This document shows positions 1 through 11,526 of a DNA stretch of 64,000 nucleotides, one piece after another. This DNA is from Watersipora subatra (Eukaryota > Bryozoa > Gymnolaemata > Cheilostomatida > Watersiporidae): contig NC_088715.1 in the NCBI RefSeq assembly GCF_963576615.1, positions 56,268,190 to 56,332,189 on the forward strand. Reading direction: 5' to 3'. Numbering within the stretch: position 1 is the stretch's first letter; every line of letters begins with the position of its first letter. Both the position numbers and the translations under genes were made by a program. The notes under the pieces are model-generated. The model searched no databases. It was given only the letters and a program-made list of their open reading frames with translations, and had not been told where the DNA came from.

Positions 1-949
1 TTGGGTTGTAAACATATTTTATTGGTTCAACATATACAAACAATTGCTTTTTTCATTCAGGTATATATACAGTAAAGTAATTTGTCAATTACTCACTAAT
101 AATTAACAATTTGGGTCATGATCTCAGAAACCATGGTTAAATCTGTGGTTTGAGATTGGGAGTTATCTACACTACTAGCAAAAGGAGTGAGTTCTCAGTT
201 ATTTTGCAAAAAAATTTTTGATTTTACCTTAATTACAGCAGGTTTTATGGTTAATAAACTGAATGCATGTTCACCATTAATGCGAAAACATAGTTCCGAG
301 AAAACAAGTGTTGAAGTTTGAGAAACAAAAACTAATGCACAATTGTGTTTACATTTCAAAATGTCATAGCAACCAATATCAATCAAGATGTTGTGATATT
401 TATCTAGATTTCTGAATTTATATCCAGAAAATTATGCTGAAGTTAAAAATCTAAACAGATTGTAGCTGGTTGTCAAAGAAATAGCTGTATATTTAAAAGA
501 AAATGTATTACTTCTTCAGTTAGTGCAGCTTTATAGTCGGATAACTCAACTTCGTGGTTTGCGACTTGACCATGGTTTCTGAGATTGCGACCCATTCGTA
601 CAAAAGCTTGACAAAGCCACATCATGCAGCACTTGGCCATACGGAAACACTTTGACTAGCTTTACTGTACTACTAGGTTCACAGTAGCTCAGGAGTTGAA
701 CAATTTGATTCGGACTGAAACAGCTTCGTCAAAAGAAAACAGAAGCAATCAGTGTAAAATCTGCTTTGTATTACTTTTACGTCATGCTTTGCTGTATTTG
801 AGAATCATATTGCATACGCGTATAATTCAGAAAAAATCAGGACCAGAGGTTTCCAAGTTTTTAATAATAATCGAGCTAATTATTATTATAGCTAATTTAA
901 TTCTTAAATGATTAAAAAAATATCTGAGACAATTTATGTGTAAATTATT
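1..949. other. No gene seen; AT-rich intergenic sequence
   Basis: Only short open frames of low-complexity composition occur here, with no convincing splice borders or family motifs. I see nothing that supports a gene. Confidence 0.5.
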
Positions 950-1870
950 GGTGAGCTTGCAACAAAACTTACATTACAGTTATTTAGTCTCAAACCATTT
1001 ACCATATCTTACTCTGCTGTGTTGTAAGTGTAAAATATGTGGAAAAGTGATCACAAGATCTTAAAAGATCAAAAGCAAACAGTTAATCGCAGCCATCGCA
1101 AAAACGTCATAGGTTGGAATCCCTTTACGAAACGGCTCAAGTGGGATGTAAGTTGCGCAATGATGGCTTCTGTTTAAACTTTTGTGCAACCTCATTTGTC
1201 GAAATATTTTTAAAAATTTACCTCATGTATTCAATAAATCATGTCTATTGTCCTTAGGTGACTATTTCCTGATCATTGTAATGCTGCCACTTCGAGCACT
1301 GATATCTCAAAACCTAGCCTAAAAATTATTTTATTTTTTAACTTTAGTTCGAAGGAATGTATACCATCCTCTGATGACATGAGGAGCCTGTTGGTCACCT
1401 GCGATAGTCAAAAGATTCTGCAGAAATTGCTCATGCTTTTTGACAGGAATTATGGGTCACATGATCAGATTACAACAAAAAAACTACACCAAGCTGAAAA
1501 AAATTGTAAAGTAGCGAGCATTTATAATTGAGCATGTATATTTGATGAGAGCTTCCCGGTAGAACCCGAAGTGTTTGTCATAAACTAGTGCTACGAGATG
1601 CTTTATACCAAGGCTGTGATTGGCTTTTAATTTTACGTGATAACACTGCATGTCAGAACAATAACTACATTGAGTTGAGTACGTAATCAAAATAAAGAAA
1701 TTCTAACCTACGATGTTTTCCTGATGGCTGCGATTAACTGTTCATTTTTTAGCTTTTAAGAGCTTGTAATCACCATTTTACAAATTCTGCACCTACAACC
1801 CAGCAGAGTGAGACATGGTGAATTTTTTGATACCAAATAACTGTAATGTAAATTTTGTTGCGAGTCGACC
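950..1870. mobile_element. Long-terminal-inverted-repeat MITE, copy 1
   Basis: The first ~160 bp (from GCTTGCAACAAAACTTACAT) reappear as the reverse complement of the last ~160 bp, which end ...AAATTTTGTTGCGAGTCGACC. Both arms include a stretch reading GTTAATCGCAGCCATC. The interior matches a second full copy at 33256-34128 along its length, including the shared TCACATGATCAGATTAC. No transposase frame is present, so this is a non-autonomous foldback-type element. The right end is followed by TTTAAA, as in the other copies. Confidence 0.75.
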
Positions 1871-2036
1871 TTTAAATGCAACTGCATTTTGACAGCATGT
1901 TTATAAGCAGGCTTGATGTAAGAAACAGAGTAAGAGTCATACCACAAGTTCATGATTTTTGAACAAATTATTACTTCACTCTTCAATATGTTGAAAATGC
2001 TAAGATGGGTTAAAAGATTATTGATCTTGCTGGAAA

Positions 2037-2284
2037 ATAGGAAATTTGAATTGCCACTTGATGTTATAAAAAATTGCTAAAACTATTTGATGACCAGGAT
2101 TCACAATATCACTTTTAATTGTATCATAGTTTGGAAAACACAATAAACTATTATTATTAAATAGGAAAATTTAATTGCCACTTGATGTTATAAAAAAATG
2201 CTAAAAACATTTGATGACCAGGATTCACAAAAGCACTTTTAATTGTACCATAGTTTGGAAAACATAATATTATTACATGAACAG
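2037..2284. repeat. Tandem duplication, 124-bp unit, two copies
   Basis: ATAGGAAA...TTGCCACTTGATGTTATAAA, followed by GATGACCAGGATTCACAA and TAGTTTGGAAAACA, occurs at 2037-2160 and again from 2161 with a few substitutions and small indels. It is a simple local duplication with no coding content. Confidence 0.85.
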
Positions 2285-3324
2285 AAAACTCCAGAATTTA
2301 GGTGAGCAAAAGTGTTGCCTAAAACGGTTAATACAAGTTGTTTTTTTGTTATAGCTAAAAAGCCAGTGAGACTGGTAGTGATATGGTAGCATCATTACCA
2401 TATCGTTCTATATAGAATAACGTAATACACTATTTATTAGAATACAACATATTTTGGTATACAAATCGCTATTCTCATAAATGTAATGGCTTTTGTTAAA
2501 GACCTAACTTTCACCAATGAATGAAGTGTGCCCTCAGGTTAGCATGGCCCCTATTTATGAACCACGCAGCCTATGAGATTTTTTATATACACATCAATCA
2601 ACAGAAAATTTTACATCTAATGATGCGAACAAAAAGCTAAAAGTGTGTTGAAGTGTGAGCTCGGCCGTGTTCTCGGCCTCTTTTGCTAATAAAATAGGAA
2701 GCAATCAGTAATCCATTAATCCATTAATCAATTGATCAATTAATCAGCTACTCACTAAAAAAAGTTTTTTGTACAGAAAATTTTGTAAGAGCCATAGAAC
2801 ATTGATCTTGGCTAAACACGTACGTTGTGCCGAGCTGCACTGCACAGCCTGTTGTATGCACTCAGTTAATGGACTACGTACAAACCTGCTTGTGTTTTAA
2901 AACGTTTCAATTCTGAGAACCAAATTCTAAGAGTTTCAAATTAAACTCATTAAAAAATTCAGTCAAACTTTGCAAAAATGGTTAATATTTTTATATTAAC
3001 ATTGAAATTTTAATATTAAAAATTAATATTTTAATAAACTTTATACTAAATTTATACATAGTTGAAATACTGTACATAAATATAAAAAACTGATAATTTG
3101 TACATACAACTCCATACATTAATATTTTGCATCCTAACTATTGTTTTAGTTATTTTTTGATTGCCAGTGCTATGGTATTTTGGTTTAGCCAACTGCCCAA
3201 TGTAATTAATGACTGCAGTCTCCAGAGCCAACTATAATCATCAGAAAATCAAGACTGAAAAAACAAGGGCTCATCAACTCACCCTTTAGCTTTTTTAAAA
3301 ACTTGTAGACCGATATGATTGGTT

Positions 3325-3396
3325 CTATGAGGACATGATCGAGGGACTATAGTTCGGTGTGGAGAGCTCATCTTCATTCTCCAGATCAAACAACTT
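3325..3396 (-). CDS. Candidate terminal exon, unknown protein
   Basis: On the minus strand an acceptor (TTTTACTTTTGTAG) is followed by 23 in-frame codons and a TAG stop. The peptide begins KLFDLENEDELSTPNY and ends SPSIMSS, an acidic tail with protein-like composition. I could not find upstream exons with a compatible phase, and a longer open frame overlaps it in another frame. This is therefore a suggestion of a 3' coding exon, not a gene call. The family is not recognised. Confidence 0.2.
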   Translation of the reverse strand, partial: KLFDLENEDELSTPNYSPSIMSS

Positions 3397-4639
3397 CTAC
3401 AAAAGTAAAATGTTAGTAACATAACATTAAGTAAGAAAGTTGATGACCACTTTATGCATTGGGCCTCTGACCACCTTTTATTTGGTATTTGCAGACATAA
3501 TGAAAGTGGGCTACCGTTAAACCTATATTTGAATGCTAACTCTATTTTAATGGTACTGCTATTTGAGGCCACTTAAGGCCATTGTTTGAAAAATTGAGGG
3601 CCATTTTTTTATTGAAGGATGGGAGTAGGACTGAAAGATAGAGTGTTGTTGCATCAAAATAGATGCGTTATGGTATTTTTTTGAGGTATTATTATCGCGT
3701 TTATCAAAAGTTTAAAAAAAAGTTTGGGGTATTGATCGAGTCTAAAATAAATTAAAATTATACCGCAAAAATGTTCACTTTATGCAAAGAAATTCAAAGC
3801 AACAGACAAATGGCAACAAGTGTTGAAACTAATGTGTTGAAAGGTCTATGCGAGGTCATTGAGTAAAAAGCTTATTAAGTGAACTAGTTAAGGTTGACCT
3901 ACCAGCCCTTGAAAATCAGGTTGGGTACGCATCCAATGACAGGCATTTGAGATCTGTTCATCATTGTAATATCTCTCAGGAAAGAGGACTTTAATGACTA
4001 CGTAGGCCTAAACAGATAACAAACTACTGATCCACGACCAGTTGATATGTTGGTGGACATGATAAATTGGATATAGGCATACTTAAAGTGCTTGCCAAAT
4101 GGAAAGCAATACATGAGCTGTTATGGATGAGCAGCTTTCAATGCAAGCAGCTGGACAAATGGCTTTGTACTAGCCTTTGTTATGAATTATTACCCAAGCC
4201 TGTGTCAGTAGACAGCTCGCACCTCTGGTAGTTAAAGTGCTAAAATTTTCAAATAAATTAAGTAATTCCATGTCAATAAGATAATACCATAGTCGTTAAA
4301 TATAAATACAAACTTGAAAAAATTCATGACTTGATGATATGTCGTGTTTTATCGCTTTGATCCTTGCCGATCTTATCAATGTGTGTCAGTAAACCTGGGC
4401 AATATTTTCAGCGATCCGAAGAATAGTATAATGATATTTGATCAAACACCAGTAAAAACCTACCACCGATGTCATCAAACAGAAAAAAACGGTATTTCAC
4501 CATTGTTCGGGCTGAAACTACAAACTTTTGTACAATTTTAAAAACTCGTAAAAAAAATTTACAGATCATATCCATCCAGCACACGCTCATCATCATTTCA
4601 TGACTCAAAAATATACTGGAAAAATATAGTTAGTAAAAT

Positions 4640-4731
4640 ATTTTCCACCTACAACACAACGAAGTAAGACATGGTTAATCTTTCCATACTAAATAACTGT
4701 AATGTAAATTTTGATGCAAGTAAACCTTTAA
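4640..4731. mobile_element. Right-end fragment of the long-inverted-repeat MITE
   Basis: CCACCTACAACACAACGAAG through ATGTAAATTTTGATGCAAG matches the right arm of the elements at 950-1870 and 33256-34128. The fragment stops at the TTAA where the element at 4732-5416 begins. Only one arm was found here, so the rest was lost or is too diverged to recognise. Confidence 0.65.
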
Positions 4732-5416
4732 CTCTTTCACTACCACATTAAAATCTTACCGAATGAATATTCAGCCCAAATTAATGAAACAATTTTTTGA
4801 AAAGCTGATATACTGCTGGTAATTATGCAATATCTCGAGAATAAAAGCAGATATAATTTTAATGTAAAATGCATCCTATTCAAAACAAGGTTTTCTACAA
4901 AATAATTACAAGGTGATTTTTACTCTTGTACAATATCCAACGTTTTATTTGTGTTGAACGAACGCAGTGTGTTTTTCCTTGCCATGACGATAACGATCTG
5001 GTTTCGCCGTTTTGAAAAATAATTAGAAATGGAATAGTGGAAACAAAGATTTTTAGGTGCACGTGATTGGCAACACAATTGTTTCACTGGAGACAAATTT
5101 GGATTGGTCTAGCTAATGTGTAGGCTTTGTAATGAAAAGAAAAGTGAAACTCTATTGATAAGCCGATATATCGTTTTACGGTCAGTACATTTATCACCGC
5201 GATTTGTTGACAATATTTAGCTAAAAGATTTACATTGATAGCAAGTGATTGGCAACAAGGTTGTTTCACTGGAGACAAAATTTGATTGGTCTAGCTATTA
5301 TATAGGCTTCGAATTAAAAGAAAAGTGAAACCATATTGAAACGCCGATATATAGGCTTACGGCCTGTACTTGAATTACCACTAAAGCCGATATATCGGCT
5401 TACGGTAGCGAAAGAG
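4732..5416. mobile_element. piggyBac-like MITE with TTAA target site
   Basis: The element runs from CTCTTTCACTACC to GGTAGCGAAAGAG, imperfect terminal inverted repeats of about 13 bp. TTAA flanks it on both sides (4728-4731 and 5417-5420). The paralogous block at 9563 shows the unoccupied site as ...TTGTTAAAGACAGGG. The interior holds two copies of a ~180-bp unit (GTGATTGGCAACA...GTTTCACTGGAGACAAA...GATTGGTCTAGCTA) starting near 5063 and 5245. CCGATATATCGGC-type palindromes lie at the right end. TTAA duplication is the hallmark of piggyBac-type transposition; no transposase is encoded. Confidence 0.8.
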
Positions 5417-7640
5417 TTAAAGACAGGGTTTATTTTCATTGGAGGGTGAGTGAATGTCTCAATAGCTTAAAATCTTCCAGTTAGGAAAACCAGAATACAT
5501 TGAAATCAAGGCTCAGAGGCTAACCATGACACTAAACCATAAAAATACTCATTTTAATATTATCACCAGAACTATATTTAATGCGAATTTTGATTTTTTG
5601 TAATAACAGAGAAAAACCATTCTAAGTAGTAACTCTATGTTGTTATTATTGTTATATGAAACAATACCATTTTAAAGTTCTTGTTGGCATAAGTAACAGT
5701 AAAAAAACAACAAAAAAGGCGCACAGCTAATGACTAAGTCTTGGCAGTTGTTGTCTAAATTAGAGACCATATGAATGAAAACTTGGAAAGAAAATATGGA
5801 AAAAAGTTAGATTGTTTTATCTGGTCAGTATGTACTTGCAATCAAGAGCAAGCCAGGCATTGTAGCATTATTACGAAACTCAATATCAGATTCTACAAGA
5901 AAAACGGTAATTGCTGATTAGCATCCATTTATGTTGGCCAAGGCAAGTTAGACAGTACATGACAAGTTAGACAAAGACATGAGTAATGAGTGTAACCAGT
6001 GCCAGCGTGTGGTTTACAGTGATTGATGAGATTAGCTCTTTCTCTGAACTAAACAGCCAACAGGTATGAGATTACATAATGCCATACACTCAGCTATATA
6101 CAAAGGGGTGTTTAAATAATGCTTGTTACTAGTTCAAGACCTTTATTTCTTGAACGGGTTCTATGTTTGGCTCTGAAAGCTAAAGCTAGCTCGAGACAAA
6201 GCATGTCCTGCCAGACACTGGAGAACTATCCTGCAAATTTTTGTCACTGAATTTTCTGATTCTACCTGCAAATTCGTTGCAAACTAGCATATTAATGTGT
6301 ATACGAAAAGCTTCACGATTTTGCATGTACCTGTATCATGGTGGGTTAGCCAATCTTCAACAAAATGTTTACAAACAAAAGCAAGGCTAAGTCAAAATAG
6401 TCATTTTATCTCAAATAATATCTGATACTGTGAATGTTTACATAACCAGATAAACTCATTCGCACCCATGCGCGAGTTAACGCAAGTTAACATGCGTATT
6501 CATAACCTTGCTAGGCACTCAACGCGTGTTAACTCACGTCTGAAATTTACCAACTCCTTGCATCATTATTTTTGAGTTATAAAATAATACTTTTGATTCT
6601 TTATAAAGAAAGATTTCTGGCCAATCAGACAAACTTTAAAATATGCTTATGTGACGTCTCCGGCAAAAATTATAACCAGATTAGTACGCCTATCTCAATA
6701 TCTACCAAAACCAGAAATCATCATGCTGACTTGAAATTTTATCGTTTGTGATAATCTTTTTTCAACTCCAGCAGTAAATATGCAGATTAAAAAGTGGTAA
6801 GACACTGAAAGACTGCATAAATCAAATTAAAACATTATTTTTAATGTTTCAAAGTTTCTATGAACTTTCAATTTTGCCAATTTGAATCGTTATGCTCGAA
6901 TAAAAATGCATTCTTCACGCTGCCATCTGTAGTCAGACTAATGTTATCTTTCAGTTTCGATAGGATCAGATTGGTTCTGAGAACTGTCTATAATACCTGA
7001 AAAGTCAAGAACAGAGTTATTGAACATATTTTTATTATTTGAAACATTTTCATGAAGTTTTATTCGTGTTATATTGGCATATAGATTTGCTATGCATTTG
7101 TTTGAAGAAAAAATTCAAAGTTTCTTGATGGGAAAAATTCGAAGTTTCATGATTTTCGTGTTCGTGACTAACTACATCTGTAAAAATAATCTTTATAACT
7201 ATGTATTGTCTGTAATAAATAACTAATTTCAGTCAAACTTAGTATATTTTGCAATTTTTATGGTGCAAATCTAACTTTGTTTCAGCAAATGACAATTTTT
7301 TGAAGATTGGAAATTTCCTAAAACTACCTTCTTTGATGCATGAATCTACATAAAAGGAATACGAGTTGTTTGTATGAATATAATATAATTTAAAAACGGA
7401 GATTTAGCTGGTTCTTGTGAAATTTGAATGAGTAAATTATCTCAAGTTTGTTTTTTGTAGTAGTAATTTGAATTACGGCAACTTTCCGAAAATCAGCAGT
7501 ATCTGGGGCTAATCGCCTAAAAATTAGACGGGTGCGAATGAATTAATATCGTTCAATAAAATCAATAACATGAAAATTCGCGACAAAGAGTTTTTCTCAT
7601 GTCATGCATATCTAATACGCTTCACAAAGCCCTGCAATTA
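5417..7640. repeat. Diverged duplicated block, copy 1 (interrupted)
   Basis: From TTAAAGACAGGGTTTAT onward, about 1.03 kb (5417-6450) aligns with 9563-10627 in direct orientation with scattered substitutions and small indels. The alignment resumes at 7543-7640 after the 1.09-kb insertion at 6455-7542. No coding frame is conserved between the copies, so this looks like duplicated non-coding sequence or an old unidentified repeat. Confidence 0.75.
6455..7542. mobile_element. Second TTAA-type MITE with CATTCGCACCC ends
   Basis: The left end CTCATTCGCACCC and the right end GGGTGCGAATGAA are inverted repeats. The right flank is TTAA (7543-7546); the left flank is TAAA (6451-6454), one change from TTAA. 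In the paralogous block at about 10.63 kb the sequence reads straight through as ACCACATTAATTATATC, the empty site. The 1088-bp interior has no substantial open frame. It resembles the piggyBac class by target site, but its ends differ from those of the element at 4732-5416, so it is a separate family. Confidence 0.75.
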
Positions 7641-9562
7641 TCAGTTCCTGCAAATCATTTGACATTTCTACCGCTTGCTTCAGCTTTTATGACTACGGAG
7701 CTATTATTGGCTTGCGCGCTCTGGTGGGTTCTTGTCCCAGCTTAGTGCTTTATGAATGTACGAAGATGTTGGTTCTAGTAAGTGTTTCCGATCAAGTTTT
7801 ATTATTCACATGTGTGTTTTGCCACTTTCTAGCTAGCTCTGCCCTACAAGCCTGACTCTTATTAGCGCTGAGAGCCACATAATGCGTGCATAATGAGTCT
7901 GTGATAATATTGCAAAATACTAGATAAACCGCAGTGAAAACATTGGCCTTGCCTTGAATGTGGCATCAGTGAATAACAACCCTGTCATATCTAGCCATAC
8001 CATGACAATTACCTTTTTTGATCGCTATAACTTTATCTCTATCTCTTTCTTCAAGTATATGGAACAATTCAAGTACTGTTCCATATACTTAAATTGTAAT
8101 TACAGGTGAAAATCATCTTCTATCATTTTGCAGGTACAACTACAAAAACATTGAATCTTAAATCCGAAGAATGGAGAGTAAACTTTTAAAAACACTACCC
8201 TGCTCATACTAAATTTAGCAAGTAGCATTGACTGAAACATGTTAGATATGCAGTGTTATATTTCAGCAGCCTAATTTAATCCATAACACCAGAATAGTAA
8301 TTGTGATATTAAAATAACATTATAATTATTTCCATAGATGCATTAGGCCATAGCAGGCATAGTTGTTGAGTATTGCTCATCTTTCAAGTGACTAATCCCA
8401 GCATTTATTCATTGTGCTTCAAGAATTCATGTGCCAAACTCGATCACAGAAGTCAAAATTCTAGCAAACATGATAAAAATACTCAAATTTTCTAATGCCA
8501 TAAATTGAGAGAAGATAAACTCGCATTTCCAGTGAGTATAATTACTCAGGACAAATATTAGGGGAGAAGTGGGATATATGGAAACAGGGGATACATAGGT
8601 AACCCCATTATTAGAAATTGTTTACTTTATTTTAGTTTTCTATTGCTTGTATAATTTTGTCCAATCCAAAAATAGGTGACTGCTGCCATCTTAGTTTCTG
8701 TCAAAGTGAAACTGTCAAGCATGGAGGTAAGTTACCTTTCATCAGTACTGTTTCGTAAATTCACTTAATATTCTAGCAGGTTTAACATGCAGCAAATAAA
8801 TGACGTTTACTCAATTTTTTGTTTTCAACATAAATAAACATCTTTTAACCAATTTGAGACAAAATTTAAAACTAATCTGTAAATAACTTGAGAGTTATGG
8901 CACTTTACAAAAGATATAAGCTGGGTATACATGGGCCATTAAGGATGAGGATAGTTGGACCAGTTGGCCCAACTAATCTACTGCAATGCAAGCGCAAAAA
9001 CGGATAGATGGGTCAAGCGGCCAAGTATAATTCTATCATAACCCATTCAATTTACGCTTTTAGCCAATACCATAGTTTTATAAAAAGAAAGCAGCAAAAA
9101 TCTATACGTCAAATAATGTTATGGGTAGTGCTGTAATATGATATTAAATGAAAAGCTTTCAGTTATATGTATAGCCAAAGATCATGAAATTTGCCCTTAT
9201 GCCCAAGTTTCCTCAAGTGGTGGCCTCTGAATCCTCCATACTGACCCATGCATCTTTCTTCAAGGATAGATGGCCCATTGACTTTACTATATGAAATTAT
9301 TTGAATGCAGTTGAGAGAGCAAAAGTAAAACCATGTTCACGGATGCACTTAACCAAGCTTTAAGAGCATGCAAAATTATAAATACAACGCAAAAAAAACC
9401 TTGGTTATTTCACATTAAAAATGTAACTCTTTTATTGGCTCAAGTATCCTACTTCTCACCTACTCTGCACTAACAAAAACCAACCACAATACAAGGACAG
9501 CACAGCGCAGGATGGGTAAGGTCTGTTGGTTAGGTTATCGAAAGCTGGCTGAAATCATCATT
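7641..9562. other. No gene seen; short hairpin inside
   Basis: No supported coding sequence. An ATGGAG followed by a consensus donor (GTAAGT at 8727) occurs, but no downstream exon was found. A 14-bp perfect inverted repeat lies at 8053-8090. Confidence 0.45.
8053..8090. repeat. Short perfect hairpin
   Basis: AAGTATATGGAACA and TGTTCCATATACTT form 14-bp arms around the 10-nt loop ATTCAAGTAC. The size is at the low end for a miRNA precursor, and I have no evidence that it is expressed. Confidence 0.6.
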
Positions 9563-10712
9563 GTTAAAGACAGGGTTTATCTCTATAGGGGGGGGGGGGT
9601 CAGTGTATGTCTCAATAGCTCAAAAATTTTAAATTAGACAAAAACAGAATACATTTAACTCAAGGTTCAGAGGCTAACCAGGATACTACACCATGTAAAT
9701 ATTCATTTCAATGTTATGACTAGAACTATATTGGTCGCTAAATATGATTTTTGGTAATTACAGAGAAAAACTATTTTAAATTGTACTGTTTTTACTATTA
9801 TTATTACTATATAAAACAATGTGAATATTAAATTTTTTGTTGGCATAAGTAACGGTAACAAAACAACAAGAAAAGCGCACAGCTAAAGGCTAAGTCGTCG
9901 CAGTTGTTGTCTAAATTAGAGACCATATAAATGAAAGCCTGGAAAAAAATGGAAAAAAGTCAGATTGTTTTATCTTGTCAGTGCATACCTGCAACCAAGA
10001 GCAAGCCAGGCATTATAGCATTATTACGAAACACAATGTCACACTCTACAAGAAAAAAAGACATTTGATTATTAACATGCATTTATGTGGACCAAGTTAG
10101 AGAGTACATCACAAGTTACACAAAGACACATGAGTAATGGATGTAGCCAGTGCCAGCCAACAGAGACAGTGATTGTTGACACCCTGTTGACAGTGATTGA
10201 TGAGATTAGCTCTTTCTCTGAGCTAAACAGCCAACAGGTATGAGATTACATAATGCCATACACTAAGCTATATACAAAGGGATGTTTAATTAATGCTTGT
10301 TACTAGTTTATGACCTTTATTGCTTGAACTGGGTTCTATGCCTGGCTCTGAAAGCTAAAGCAAGCTGGAGGCAATACATGTCCCGCAAGATACTGGAGAA
10401 ATATCAAGCAAATTTTGGTCATTGAGTTTTCTGATGCTACACGCAAATTTGTTGCGAACTAGCATAATAATGGGTATACGAAAAGCTTAATTATTTTTAA
10501 TGTACCTGTTTCATGTTTGGTTAGTCAATCTTCAAAAAATGTTTAAAAAAAAAATCAAAGCTTATGGCAAAATATACATTTTCTCTTAAAGAATATATGC
10601 TACACTCAATGTTTACATAACCACATTAATTATATCAATCAATAATATAAACATCTGCAGCAACAGATTTTCCTCATGCCATGTGTATTTAATACGCTTC
10701 ACAAAGCTTTGC
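9563..10712. repeat. Diverged duplicated block, copy 2 (uninterrupted)
   Basis: Direct partner of 5417-7640. It lacks both TTAA insertions and so preserves their empty target sites at about 9565 and 10628. It contains a 12-G homopolymer (9588-9599). The alignment ends after AATACGCTTCACAAAGC. Confidence 0.75.
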
Positions 10713-11286
10713 TAGCAAAGCTGATGCTACACTTAGTTCTAGGCTTCTAGCATTATAAAACGTTTATTTTACACGAATTTTTTTCGTCTTGAATCTCTAT
10801 ACCGAAAAGTTAACTACTGCTAACCTTTGCCTTGAAACGGTAGCTTTGATTAGCATATAGTACGGAACTAATTTTTGAATGAGTATTACAATATAGATTA
10901 TATATTCTTTCAGAATTCAATTAAAAACTCTTTCTGTAAACCATTTTTAATTAAACTTTTGTTATAGATCTTTGAATCACTTGAATTTTTGAGAAGTTGG
11001 AAAAATTTGGGATTTTAAGGATATAACGTAAAGCATGCATCTGACATCCAGCTAGCAATGGAAAATTATTCAGTGATGCATATCTACCAATGTCTACCAA
11101 TGATCGCAACACTCGATTCCTGAAAATCGGTTGACATATGAGCTTGACTTGACTTGAGTATGAAGCAAATGTTAGGCTACAGTCATCAAAGCTTTCATTG
11201 AAAGTCGTATATTTTTGTTACTTTGGATGAGCAACAACAACAAATCCTGTAGCCCAATGTAGTCCCCAAAGTTCAAGGTAAAGTAA
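10713..11286. other. No gene seen
   Basis: AT-rich sequence without supported features. A possible donor (TTCAAG before GTAAAG, near 11278) precedes the open frame described next, but no exon could be closed upstream. Confidence 0.4.
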
Positions 11287-11526
11287 AGTCTAAAGCAAAA
11301 GCACACATACCTGCTGCTTTCATTATCTGTTTCATTTCTTAAATACAGTATTATCTACTCACGTTGGTCTAAATCAGAAACTTGCAGTCTCATAGATCTT
11401 CTGCCAGTTCAGTTGTCCTCCATTGATAATACTTGCACTAAAAAGGCACGTGGTACCTGCACGTGGTACCTTGGCACCTGCTTTGCTAGCGATCCCGAGT
11501 GCACTCCGAGTTCACGCAAGCGATAG
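11287..11526 (+). CDS. Candidate cysteine-containing exon, unknown protein
   Basis: An 80-codon frame stays open from just after a TAA (11284) to a TAG (11524). It has no ATG, so if real it is a downstream exon. It encodes a hydrophobic stretch (YLLLSLSVSFL) followed by a segment with five cysteines containing TCTKKARGTCTWYLG and ending SSRKR. The 13-bp sequence GCACGTGGTACCT is tandemly duplicated inside it (11446-11471), which produces part of the cysteine motif. GTAAGT overlaps the stop region, so a donor is also possible. Composition and cysteines hint at a secreted product, but chance is a serious alternative. Confidence 0.2.
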   Translation, partial: SLKQKHTYLLLSLSVSFLKYSIIYSRWSKSETCSLIDLLPVQLSSIDNTCTKKARGTCTWYLGTCFASDPECTPSSRKR

